Shown here: positions 57,055-64,000 of the stretch, piece after piece
Layout: every line of letters begins with the position of its first letter
How positions within the stretch are numbered: position 1 is the first letter of the stretch
DNA from: DATBAX01 sp963762965
GTDB lineage: Bacteria; Acidobacteriota; Terriglobia; Terriglobales; Acidobacteriaceae
NCBI GenBank assembly: GCA_963762965.1
Contig: CAVXME010000001.1
Coordinates: forward strand, 2,542,001 to 2,606,000
DNA: 64,000 nt
Direction of reading: 5' to 3'
Translations under genes and position numbers: made by a program
Notes under the pieces: generated by a model
Databases searched by the model: none
Told to the model about the DNA's origin: nothing
Seen by the model: only the letters and a program-made list of their open reading frames with translations

Positions 57055-58551
57055 TCAGCTCATTTGAGCAAATAGAGGCTTGAGGGCGACATACAGTTCC
57101 CGGTACAGCAGATATTGCTGCTGCAAGATTTTCGCAGATTGCTGGTCCGGCTCCACCCGTTCTGCGACATGCACTGCTGCGGCGCACGCCTCTTCTACGG
57201 ACTTCCAATGCTTAGCGCCCACGCCAGCCAGAAGCGCGGCCCCATAAGCTGCGCCTTCCTCAGCTTCAACGATTTCAACTTCGTGTCCGTAGACATCTGC
57301 CTGAATCTGCCGCCATAGCTCTGACCGCGCACCGCCGCCTCCGAGCCGGATAGAGCTTACAGGCACGTACATCGCCTCGAACAGTGAGAAGGTGTCCTTC
57401 AGGCTAAACGCGACTCCTTCCAGGATGGCCCGTACGACGTGTCCACGGGTATGGCTAGCGGTGAATCCCACCAACGCACCACGGGCCTTGGGATCGAGAT
57501 GAGGAGTGCGCTCTCCCATTAGATAGGGTGCCCAAAGCACGCCCGCCGATCCCGCGGAAACCGCGCTGGCCTCGCGTGTCAGTTCATCGTAGGAAACTGT
57601 TGCTCCAGGTCCAGCCAGCAAATCCCGGAACCATCGCAGAGAGAGTCCGGCCGCTTGGGTGACGCCCATCACATGCCATTGCTGCGGGATCGCATGACAA
57701 AAAGTGTGAACCCGTCCTTGCGAATCCATGGCGGGATGGTCAGTCGCGGCAAAAACCACGCCCGAGGTTCCAATGGTCGCGCTCACGCTTCCGGGACGCA
57801 CAATGCCCATGCCAACTGCGCCTCCCGCCTGGTCTCCCGCTCCAGCCACCACCGGTGTGCCGGCTTTCAACCCAGTCGCCGCCGCTCCTTCCGCGGAAAT
57901 TCGGGCGCACACCTCCGGCGACTCAAATAGGCGCGGCAAACAGCTCATCGGCAGGTTGGCCGCTGCCATCATGGGTTCCGACCATCGCCGATGGGCGACG
58001 TCGAGCATCAGCGTGCCCGATGCGTCCGCCATATCGATCGCTTGCTCTCCGGTGAGCCGAAACCGCACGTAATCTTTGGGCAGCAGGACGCGCCGAAAGC
58101 GTTTCCAAATTTCCGGTTCATGTTCCCGCACCCACAGCAGTTTGGTCAATGTGAAATTAGTCAGCGCGGGATTGCAGGTGAGTTCGATAATCCGCGCCGC
58201 GCCGATCGTTTCCGTCAGCCAGTCGCATTGCGCCTGCGTTCGCTGATCGCACCAGATGAGCGCTGGGCGCAAGACTTGGTTGTTTTCATCCAGCAGAACG
58301 GCGCCGTGCATTTGTCCCGCAAGTCCGATGGAGGCGACGTCTTCGCCCGAAATGCCGGCCTTCTGCAAGACCTCTTTGATGGCCCCGGCCCCGGCCCGCC
58401 ACCAATCGTGCGGGTCCTGTTCCGCCCAGCCCACTTGAGGCGAAGCGAATGCGGCATGTTCATGGGTGGCGGAAGCCAGAACTTTCCCGGTTTCCGAAAG
58501 AATGACGGCGCGTGTGCCGCCGGTGCCAACGTCAATGCCAAGAAGCTTCAT
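57055..58551 (-). CDS. xylB: Xylulokinase
   Basis: A 498-residue FGGY kinase. The phosphate motif is LGIDVGTGGTRAVILSETGK. VGWAEQDPHDWW and LAGQMHGAVLLDENNQV are characteristic of xylulokinase, and the C-terminal GGGGARSELWRQIQADVYGH motif is present. It phosphorylates D-xylulose. Its neighbour, the araD operon, yields the same product, xylulose 5-phosphate. The two units are separated by the 174-base region with the ara promoter. No xylose isomerase is in the window. Confidence 0.93.
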   Translation of the reverse strand: MKLLGIDVGTGGTRAVILSETGKVLASATHEHAAFASPQVGWAEQDPHDWWRAGAGAIKEVLQKAGISGEDVASIGLAGQMHGAVLLDENNQVLRPALIWCDQRTQAQCDWLTETIGAARIIELTCNPALTNFTLTKLLWVREHEPEIWKRFRRVLLPKDYVRFRLTGEQAIDMADASGTLMLDVAHRRWSEPMMAAANLPMSCLPRLFESPEVCARISAEGAAATGLKAGTPVVAGAGDQAGGAVGMGIVRPGSVSATIGTSGVVFAATDHPAMDSQGRVHTFCHAIPQQWHVMGVTQAAGLSLRWFRDLLAGPGATVSYDELTREASAVSAGSAGVLWAPYLMGERTPHLDPKARGALVGFTASHTRGHVVRAILEGVAFSLKDTFSLFEAMYVPVSSIRLGGGGARSELWRQIQADVYGHEVEIVEAEEGAAYGAALLAGVGAKHWKSVEEACAAAVHVAERVEPDQQSAKILQQQYLLYRELYVALKPLFAQMS

Positions 58552-58584
58552 ATCAGAAACGAGAGAATATCATTTCAGCAGATT

Positions 58585-59463
58585 TTATTTGTGGCTGGTG
58601 AAGGCTTTCCAGTGGAACTCCATGGTTTCGCCGAGATGGCTCAGAAAATAAGTCGCTCCATGATTGCCGGGATAAAGATGAAATTCGTGTTTGATTCCCT
58701 CCGCATGAAGCTGCTTATCCAGCGCCTGGGCCCCGTCTTCAAAGCTGAATTCGTCATCCTTTCCGCAGTTGAAATAGATGGTGAGCTTTCCCATGGCAAG
58801 TTTATTTTGTTTCACAAGAAAAAAAGGATCGTTTTGCTTCCAATGCGTTACGTTGACGGGATTCCCAAATACTGAGCCCAATACCTCGCCCAGAGGCGTA
58901 CCGGAGCGCATGGCGGCAGTAAGTTCCTGCGGCGATTCGGTCATCAACGCCGCACTCTGCGCGCTCACCGATGAAAATAATTCCGGATCGGCAAATGCGA
59001 AACGAAGCGCCCCATAACCTCCCATGGAAAGACCGCTGATCGCCCTTGAACCGCGCTCTCGCCGAATTCGATATTTGCTTTCGATGTAAGGCATGAACTC
59101 ATGCAGAAAAAAGTCGCTGTAACGAACTCTCCCGTCGGCGGAGTTGATGTAGAAACTGCTTTTCGCTTCCGGGGTAACGATGAGAAAATCTCCGATCTTA
59201 TCCTGTTGGCGAAGGTCTTCGACCAGATTCCATCCCCCAGACTTGAACAGAGTTTGCTCATTCTCGCCCAGGCCGTGCAGGTAATACAGAACGGGATAGC
59301 GCTGTGCCGGATGACCGACTGCCGCATCATAGCCGGCCGGCAGCAGCACACAATAATGAACGGCTTGCCCGAGGACATGACTGTTCAGAGCATTACAGTC
59401 GATCCGGCTTTGCCCATAGGCGGCAGAGCAGACCAGCGCAATCAGGCACGCTAGCACCGCCAC
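58585..59463 (-). CDS. Secreted esterase-fold protein (PF00756 type)
   Basis: A protein of about 292 residues with an alpha/beta hydrolase core. YPVLYYLHGLGENEQTLFKS, the nucleophile Ser in AISGLSMGGYGAL, and a final His in LYPGNHGATYF match the esterase D family (S-formylglutathione hydrolase, tributyrin esterase and feruloyl esterases). A hydrophobic signal (VAVLACLIALVCSAAYG) precedes the mature part. The start is uncertain: GTG at 59463 or 59457 is in or next to a 74-base palindromic repeat, without a ribosome site. The frame stays open upstream through the repeat as far as the glyoxalase gene. It probably attacks plant cell-wall esters or glycerides. Confidence 0.75.
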   Translation of the reverse strand: MAVLACLIALVCSAAYGQSRIDCNALNSHVLGQAVHYCVLLPAGYDAAVGHPAQRYPVLYYLHGLGENEQTLFKSGGWNLVEDLRQQDKIGDFLIVTPEAKSSFYINSADGRVRYSDFFLHEFMPYIESKYRIRRERGSRAISGLSMGGYGALRFAFADPELFSSVSAQSAALMTESPQELTAAMRSGTPLGEVLGSVFGNPVNVTHWKQNDPFFLVKQNKLAMGKLTIYFNCGKDDEFSFEDGAQALDKQLHAEGIKHEFHLYPGNHGATYFLSHLGETMEFHWKAFTSHK

Positions 59464-59533
59464 GGATTTGCACGGATTTCGCGGATTGATAGCAAAACTA
59501 AGAAATATCCGCGTGATCCGCGCAGATCCGTGG
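59460..59533. repeat. 74-bp palindromic dispersed repeat (CCACGGAT/ATCCGTGG)
   Basis: The left arm begins CCACGGATTTGCACGGAT and the right arm ends ATCCGCGCAGATCCGTGG. Over 28 bases the arms match at 23 positions, with an AT-rich centre. This is a family of dispersed noncoding repeats that I have met in several soil phyla. One end reaches the GTG start of the esterase gene. Confidence 0.75.
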
Positions 59534-59543
59534 CGCTTTTGCT

Positions 59544-59918
59544 TTAGGGGTGTTGCGATAAAGACAGAACGTTTCCGTCGGGATCTTTGAACCAGGCCAC
59601 CTTGGCTCCGCCCGGCGCGCTCCAGATTCCTTGATCGTCCTGGCCCGGCAGCCCATACTTCTCGAAGCGAATACCTTTTTTCATCAGATCGGCGACAACA
59701 TTCTCGATGCCTGAAACTTCCCATCCCAGAATTGTAAATTGAGCAGGCTTGAACTCCGGGACTTTCGCCACTCTGACCCTGATGCCGTTGGCATCCAGCT
59801 GAAGTGCGAACCCGTCATCAACAATAAACTTCAGCCCCAACTTGCCCTCATAAAACGCCCGGGCTTGAGCGGAATCCCGGGTGGGCACGAACGCGACAAT
59901 TTTATTAGAACCTAGCAT
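59544..59918 (-). CDS. Glyoxalase/VOC-family protein
   Basis: A 124-residue VOC protein with KIVAFVPTRDSAQARAFYEG and a C-terminal metal or substrate segment AWFKDPDGNVLSLSQ. It is a single-domain member with no assigned substrate. AGGAG lies six bases before the ATG. It follows the MacB-like permease gene after nine bases and is therefore probably the last gene of the transporter operon, though no functional link is obvious. Confidence 0.85.
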   Translation of the reverse strand: MLGSNKIVAFVPTRDSAQARAFYEGKLGLKFIVDDGFALQLDANGIRVRVAKVPEFKPAQFTILGWEVSGIENVVADLMKKGIRFEKYGLPGQDDQGIWSAPGGAKVAWFKDPDGNVLSLSQHP

Positions 59919-59927
59919 CCTGATCTC

Positions 59928-61331
59928 CTACTCGTATCTCAGCGCCTGCACCGGATCAAGCCGGGCCGCGCGGCTTGCAGGATACAAGCCTGAAAGCAGG
60001 CTAATGATAACCGAGAACACAATCGCGCCGATGACCAACCACCACGGTACCGACCATATTTGTTCAGGAGGGAAATGCTGCCGCTTCAGGTAAATGTTCG
60101 TCCCCAGGTTGATTACGTGTCCGATCGTCCAGCCCAGCCCGACCCCGACAACACCGCCAAGTATGCCCATGGCCCCGGCTTCGGCAAAGAAAAGTCCTCG
60201 CACGTCTCCGTCACTGGCTCCCAGGGCCTTCATAATCCCGATCTCGCGGCGTCGTTCCAGGATGGCCATCACCAATGTGTTGACGATTCCAATCGACGCT
60301 ACTGCCAATGCCAGACTCCCAAAAATTCCCAGGAAAAGATCCAGCACGGCAAAAAATTGCTGCAAGCTTCGGGTGGCATCGATGATCGAAAAAGTATTAA
60401 ACCCCATCTTCTTGACGGCATTTTCAACCGAAGGAATGTCCTTGGATCTCTTCACTCGCACGCTCAGAGTGGAATATCCAGGCGTACTCCCCGCCGCGCG
60501 AGTGGTGTCCCGCAAGTCGTTGGGCTGCATTACGTGCAGATTTTCCGCGAATGGCAAGGGAACGAAAACGCGAGCTCTGGTGGGGCCGCGCATGCTGTCA
60601 GGGTCGAGATCAATAACGCCGACAATGGTCAGTTTCTGCTGGTGCGAAACCACCGAATACGCGGCTCCCAGCTGACTCTCAACCTCTCCGGGCTGTGGCG
60701 GAGAACTTTTCGCCGCTTCAGCAGACGCGGTGCGTTCCGCATATTCCATGGTCAGTTCTTTACCGAGCAGAGGCTTGGCCAAGTCTGCGACGTTTGGCTC
60801 CTCCGCTCCGGCTTTCGGCGTCTTACCCAGCAATTCCTCGGCAAACGATTTTTGCAGGATGGCTTCCGGTGCATTATCTGACGAGAAAAACTTGCCTTGC
60901 ATTCCATCAAAAGCGTCGTTACTTCGAGCCGAAGCGGCAAGCCCGGCCACCATACTGAGGTGTGGCTTCTCTTCAAATTGGAGTTTGGTGATAAAGCGGA
61001 TATCGGGATACGCCTCCAGCACTTCCGGCAGTTTCTCTATCTTTTGGCGTGCGGCCTCATCCAGGCCCGGACTCTCAGCCGGAGATGGTCCGTTCTCTTC
61101 CTGCTCCCGGTTAAAGCTGCGCAAGTCTCGCCGCGAGGTCACGACGACGGTGTCAAACAGGCCGGATTTCTGCAATCGTCGCGCCGCCAGCTGTTGCAGG
61201 CCAATGCCTAAAGACAGCATTGCCACCAGCGAAGCCACGCCCACCGAGATGCCGAGGGTGGTGAGCGAATTACGCAAAAGAGATTCCCTCAAATTGCGCA
61301 GCGCGAGTTCGGTCGAATCGTAGAGCTTCAC
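59928..61331 (-). CDS. MacB/FtsX-type ABC transporter permease
   Basis: A 467-residue permease. The first helix (LTTLGISVGVASLVAMLSLG), a large MacB-like periplasmic domain (about residues 45-330) and three C-terminal FtsX helices (FGSLALAVASIGIVNTLVMA, AGAMGILGGVVGVGLGWTIG, PWWLVIGAIVFSVIISLLSG) are present. Such transporters are mechanotransmitters that push periplasmic substrates or lipoproteins outward without passing them through the inner membrane. It overlaps its ATPase gene by four bases. Confidence 0.92.
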   Translation of the reverse strand: MKLYDSTELALRNLRESLLRNSLTTLGISVGVASLVAMLSLGIGLQQLAARRLQKSGLFDTVVVTSRRDLRSFNREQEENGPSPAESPGLDEAARQKIEKLPEVLEAYPDIRFITKLQFEEKPHLSMVAGLAASARSNDAFDGMQGKFFSSDNAPEAILQKSFAEELLGKTPKAGAEEPNVADLAKPLLGKELTMEYAERTASAEAAKSSPPQPGEVESQLGAAYSVVSHQQKLTIVGVIDLDPDSMRGPTRARVFVPLPFAENLHVMQPNDLRDTTRAAGSTPGYSTLSVRVKRSKDIPSVENAVKKMGFNTFSIIDATRSLQQFFAVLDLFLGIFGSLALAVASIGIVNTLVMAILERRREIGIMKALGASDGDVRGLFFAEAGAMGILGGVVGVGLGWTIGHVINLGTNIYLKRQHFPPEQIWSVPWWLVIGAIVFSVIISLLSGLYPASRAARLDPVQALRYE

Positions 61332-62071
61332 AACCCGCCTCCATTCTGCGCGCCTGGAGTTGCTGCCGCGACATTGGGCTGATCGTCGATGAGCTTGCCG
61401 TCCGCGAGAAAGATCATGCGTTTGGCATAACGCTCAGCGAGAGCGCGCTCATGCGTCACCATGATTACGGTCATCCCCAGGGATTCATTGAACTCGCGAA
61501 TAAAATTCATGATCTCGGTGCCGGTACGGCTGTCCAAATTACCGGTTGGCTCATCGGCCAAAAGAAGGTGCGGCTGATTAATTAACGCGCGTGCCAGCGA
61601 AGCCCGCTGCTGCTCTCCGCCTGAGAGTTCCGTCGGCCGATGACGTACCCGCGCGCCCAGTCCAACCCGGTCTAATGCTTTCTGTGCCAAGCCTTCGCGC
61701 TTGCTCCGGTCAACCTCCGCGAAGCGCATGGGCAGTTCCACGTTTTCCATCAGGCTCATGCTGGGGATCAGATTGAAAGACTGAAAAACCATCCCAACCG
61801 TGTGCAGGCGATGTTTGGCCAAATCTTCCCGCGACATTTCCGCCAAATTTCTGTCTTGCACGATCACGGTTCCTGAAGTCGGACGATCCAACCCGGCCAC
61901 CAGATTAAGCAGTGAAGACTTTCCCGAACCCGAAGTGCCCAACAATGCCACGAATTCGCCCGCGCGCACCTCGATCGAAATGCCGTCCACGGCGCGAATC
62001 AGCGCTTCGCCCATCTGATAGTGGCGGCACACGTTGTCGGTGCGAATGGCGATGGCAGAAGCCTGGTTCAA
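61328..62071 (-). CDS. LolD/MacB-type ABC transporter ATP-binding protein
   Basis: A 247-residue ATPase. Walker A is LLGTSGSGKSSLLNLVAG, the signature is LSGGEQQRASLARALINQ, Walker B is LLLADEPTGNLDSRTG, and the switch His is VTHERALAERYA. It powers the FtsX-type permease that follows. It overlaps both neighbours by four bases (ATGA), so the three-gene unit is tightly coupled. Confidence 0.95.
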   Translation of the reverse strand: MNQASAIAIRTDNVCRHYQMGEALIRAVDGISIEVRAGEFVALLGTSGSGKSSLLNLVAGLDRPTSGTVIVQDRNLAEMSREDLAKHRLHTVGMVFQSFNLIPSMSLMENVELPMRFAEVDRSKREGLAQKALDRVGLGARVRHRPTELSGGEQQRASLARALINQPHLLLADEPTGNLDSRTGTEIMNFIREFNESLGMTVIMVTHERALAERYAKRMIFLADGKLIDDQPNVAAATPGAQNGGGL

Positions 62072-63981
62072 CGAATTCGTCCTCTCACCAACCCCAAAGC
62101 ATCGGTGACTTTGGGATCATCGCCGTCGCCGCCGTCGCCGTTCTGCGCCGGTTTGGGATCGCCCTCGCCCGGCGCCAGAAACAAATTGGTTTCGACCCCG
62201 TGCTGCTTGGTATAGAGATCGTAGTAACGTCCGCGCAAGGCATACAACTCTTCGTGGGTGCCGCGCTCAACGACTTGCCCCTGCTCCATCACCAGAATCT
62301 GGTCGGCGCGCCGGATGGTGGAAAGCCGGTGCGCGATCACGAATGTCGTGCGCCCCTTCATGAGATAAGAAAGGCCGTGCTGGATCAACGATTCCGACTC
62401 GGAGTCTAGGCTCGAGGTGGCCTCATCCAGAATCAGAATGCGCGGCTCCGCCAGAATGGCCCGTGCAATAGAAATTCGCTGTCTTTGTCCGCCGGAGAGC
62501 TTCACCCCGCGTTCCCCAACAATGGTGTCGTACTTATCATCAAAGCTTTCAGCAAACTCGTCCACACGGGCAATTTGGCAGGCGCGTATGATGTCCGCTT
62601 CATTCGCATCCGGCCGCGAAAACGACACATTGTCTCGAATCGAGCCGTCAAACAGAAACGACTCCTGTAACACCACTCCCAACTGGGTGCGATAGGAATC
62701 CAGCTTGACGGTGCTCAAGTCAATCCCGTCGACCAGAACTTTTCCCTCCGTCGGAATATAAAAAGCAGAAATCAAACCGATGGTCGTGGACTTTCCCGAT
62801 CCCGACGAACCGACCAACGCCGTGACCGTACCCGGTGCGGAATGAAACGACACGTCGTGCAGCACGGTTCGTTTGCCATCGTAGCTAAAGTTCACATGTT
62901 CGAAATCAAGGTTGCCCTTGATCTCTGGTAGTGCCACGATTCGTTTCGGGTCCTGATCTTCCGGACGCTCGCTCAGAATTTCATGGGTGCGTTCCAATCC
63001 CGCCAAAGCTTCGGTGATCTGGGTCCCAACTTGGACGATTTGAACGATTGGGATCACCAGGAAACCCAGCATAAAGGTGTACATAACGTAGCCGCCAGTG
63101 GTGAGGGTCCCGGCGCTGATTTGATGCACGCCAATGTACATAATCATGGCGCCAACCACGCCCGTCAGCAGGCTGGCAGAAAGGCTCATCAGGGAGGTAG
63201 CGGTTAAACTACGTATCACGTTGGCGAGCAGCCGCTGCACTCCAGTCGCAAAAACTTTCTCTTCGCGTTCTTCGGCGTGGTATCCCTTCACCACTCGCAT
63301 GCCGCCAAGCGATTCGGAGAGGCGTCCTGTGACCTCGGCATTGATTTTTCCACGCTCGCGGAAAATGGGACGCAGGGTCCCAAAAGCTTTGCCGAGAGCC
63401 AGCCCAAAGCACAACAGAAATCCAAACGCCAGGGCGGTCATGAGCGTGCTTATACGCAGCAGCACCACCAATGCGATGCCGGCTTGGACCAACCCTCCGG
63501 AGAAATCTACCAGCCCCGTGCCGACCAAATTGCGGACGCCTTCCACGTCGGTCATGATTCGCGATACCAATACGCCCGTTTTCGTGGAATCATGGAACGA
63601 TATTGGCAACCGGCCAATATGCGCCTGTACTTTCTCGCGAAGTTCGGTGATCAGCCGCTGTGCTGCCTTAGACAAGAGTTGAGTCAGTGAGAAGGAAGTG
63701 ACGCCCTGAATGATCGTCGCCGATAGTACGGTGAAAACCAGTGGCTTCAGACCTTGCATCTGGCGTTTGAGGATGACTGTGTCGATCACAAACTTGGTGG
63801 AGTAGGGAAGCACCAGCCCGCAAACCCGGTTGATCACCATCAACACGAAACCAAAAGCCAGCAAGCCACGGCGCGGACGCACCAATTCCCAAACTAAGGG
63901 AAGAACGGCGCGCAGCCTTTGGCCTTTGGGGACTTTGTCTTTATCTTCTTTGCGGTCGGCAGGCACTGCGTTATTAGACAC
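62068..63981 (-). CDS. ABC exporter with fused membrane and ATPase domains (MsbA/BmrA type)
   Basis: A 637-residue half-transporter. The first 330 residues contain six transmembrane helices (for example VLSATIIQGVTSFSLTQLLS, LLTGVVGAMIMYIGVHQI). The ATPase part has Walker A LVGSSGSGKSTTIGLISAFY, signature LSGGQRQRISIARAILAEP, Walker B ILILDEATSSLD and the switch His AHRLSTIRRAD. It would work as a homodimer exporting lipids, drugs or peptides. It is the first gene of the operon, with the LolD/MacB-type pair directly after it. The amino end is preceded by only 19 bases of the window. Confidence 0.94.
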   Translation of the reverse strand: MSNNAVPADRKEDKDKVPKGQRLRAVLPLVWELVRPRRGLLAFGFVLMVINRVCGLVLPYSTKFVIDTVILKRQMQGLKPLVFTVLSATIIQGVTSFSLTQLLSKAAQRLITELREKVQAHIGRLPISFHDSTKTGVLVSRIMTDVEGVRNLVGTGLVDFSGGLVQAGIALVVLLRISTLMTALAFGFLLCFGLALGKAFGTLRPIFRERGKINAEVTGRLSESLGGMRVVKGYHAEEREEKVFATGVQRLLANVIRSLTATSLMSLSASLLTGVVGAMIMYIGVHQISAGTLTTGGYVMYTFMLGFLVIPIVQIVQVGTQITEALAGLERTHEILSERPEDQDPKRIVALPEIKGNLDFEHVNFSYDGKRTVLHDVSFHSAPGTVTALVGSSGSGKSTTIGLISAFYIPTEGKVLVDGIDLSTVKLDSYRTQLGVVLQESFLFDGSIRDNVSFSRPDANEADIIRACQIARVDEFAESFDDKYDTIVGERGVKLSGGQRQRISIARAILAEPRILILDEATSSLDSESESLIQHGLSYLMKGRTTFVIAHRLSTIRRADQILVMEQGQVVERGTHEELYALRGRYYDLYTKQHGVETNLFLAPGEGDPKPAQNGDGGDGDDPKVTDALGLVRGRIR

Positions 63982-64000
63982 TATTCGGCACCGCTACGCT

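Noticed and set aside
59464..59724. Upstream extension of the esterase reading frame
   Set aside because: It runs through a palindromic repeat and into the opposite frame of the glyoxalase gene. It is low-complexity Arg-rich and lacks a ribosome site.
1..64000. CRISPR arrays, prophage genes, rRNA genes, complete insertion sequences
   Set aside because: None seen. The repeats found are palindromic dispersed elements and not regularly spaced arrays, and no transposase or integrase is encoded.

Overview
The window reads as one continuous piece of chromosome from a moderately GC-rich soil-type bacterium, most likely an acidobacterium (Acidobacteriota, Terriglobia/Koribacter-like). That placement is an inference from overall gene content (bactofilin, cytidylate-kinase-like protein, BlaI/M56 pair, actinobacterial-style succinate dehydrogenase, many multi-TM and secreted proteins of unknown role) and from the abundance of short interspersed palindromic repeats. 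No rRNA or other decisive phylogenetic marker is present. I see no phage, complete insertion sequence or CRISPR array.

Layout. 1-3.6 kb: a minus-strand branched-chain amino acid operon, ilvC-ilvB-ilvN-(small membrane protein)-ilvD, with a recognisable promoter and a perfect TetR-type palindrome just downstream of the -10; ilvB is broken by a one-base frameshift. 3.6-6 kb: a truncated RHS/YD-repeat remnant and a LytS/LytR-type two-component pair. 6-14 kb: secreted and membrane proteins (one with a long tandem PPxPS repeat region), a TetR regulator, a cupin, a ferredoxin-NADP reductase-like flavoprotein and a zinc phospholipase C-like protein. 14-19 kb: an ECF sigma factor with a zinc-finger anti-sigma/Ycf48-like fusion, a candidate small RNA gene, trxA, lexA and msrB. 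19-28 kb: bactofilin, ABC-F ATPase, Nudix hydrolase, cytidylate-kinase-like protein and a complete EmrAB-TolC-type efflux operon. 28-35 kb: an amino-acid/polyamine permease with an amine-oxidase-like flavoprotein, then sdhCAB with a TPR-like partner.

35-43 kb is an accessory-looking stretch: quinone oxidoreductase, UBP zinc finger, glyoxalase, metallo-beta-lactamase, a vapBC toxin-antitoxin module lying between the metallo-beta-lactamase gene and a decayed copy of its 3' end, two alpha/beta hydrolases (one frameshifted), DJ-1/PfpI and cupin. It ends at tRNA-Pro. 43-51 kb: a 2'-5' RNA ligase-like protein, a UDP-glucose dehydrogenase homologue lacking its catalytic Cys, tRNA-His, a BlaI/M56 sensor-repressor pair, an HtrA protease, a HAD phosphatase and an M24-like protein with decayed metal ligands. 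51-59 kb: a pentose (L-arabinose-type) catabolic operon araD-symporter-orf-isomerase-araB, then xylB. 59-64 kb: secreted esterase, glyoxalase-like protein and three overlapping ABC-transporter genes.

Most notable are (i) near-identical operator/promoter architectures in front of blaI-M56 and of htrA, which suggest a BlaI-controlled envelope-protease circuit; (ii) a roughly 66-nt small RNA candidate with its own promoter, upstream palindrome and near-ideal terminator; (iii) the vapBC module between diverged direct repeats; and (iv) several families of small palindromic repeats, one of which supplies the apparent start region of a gene.
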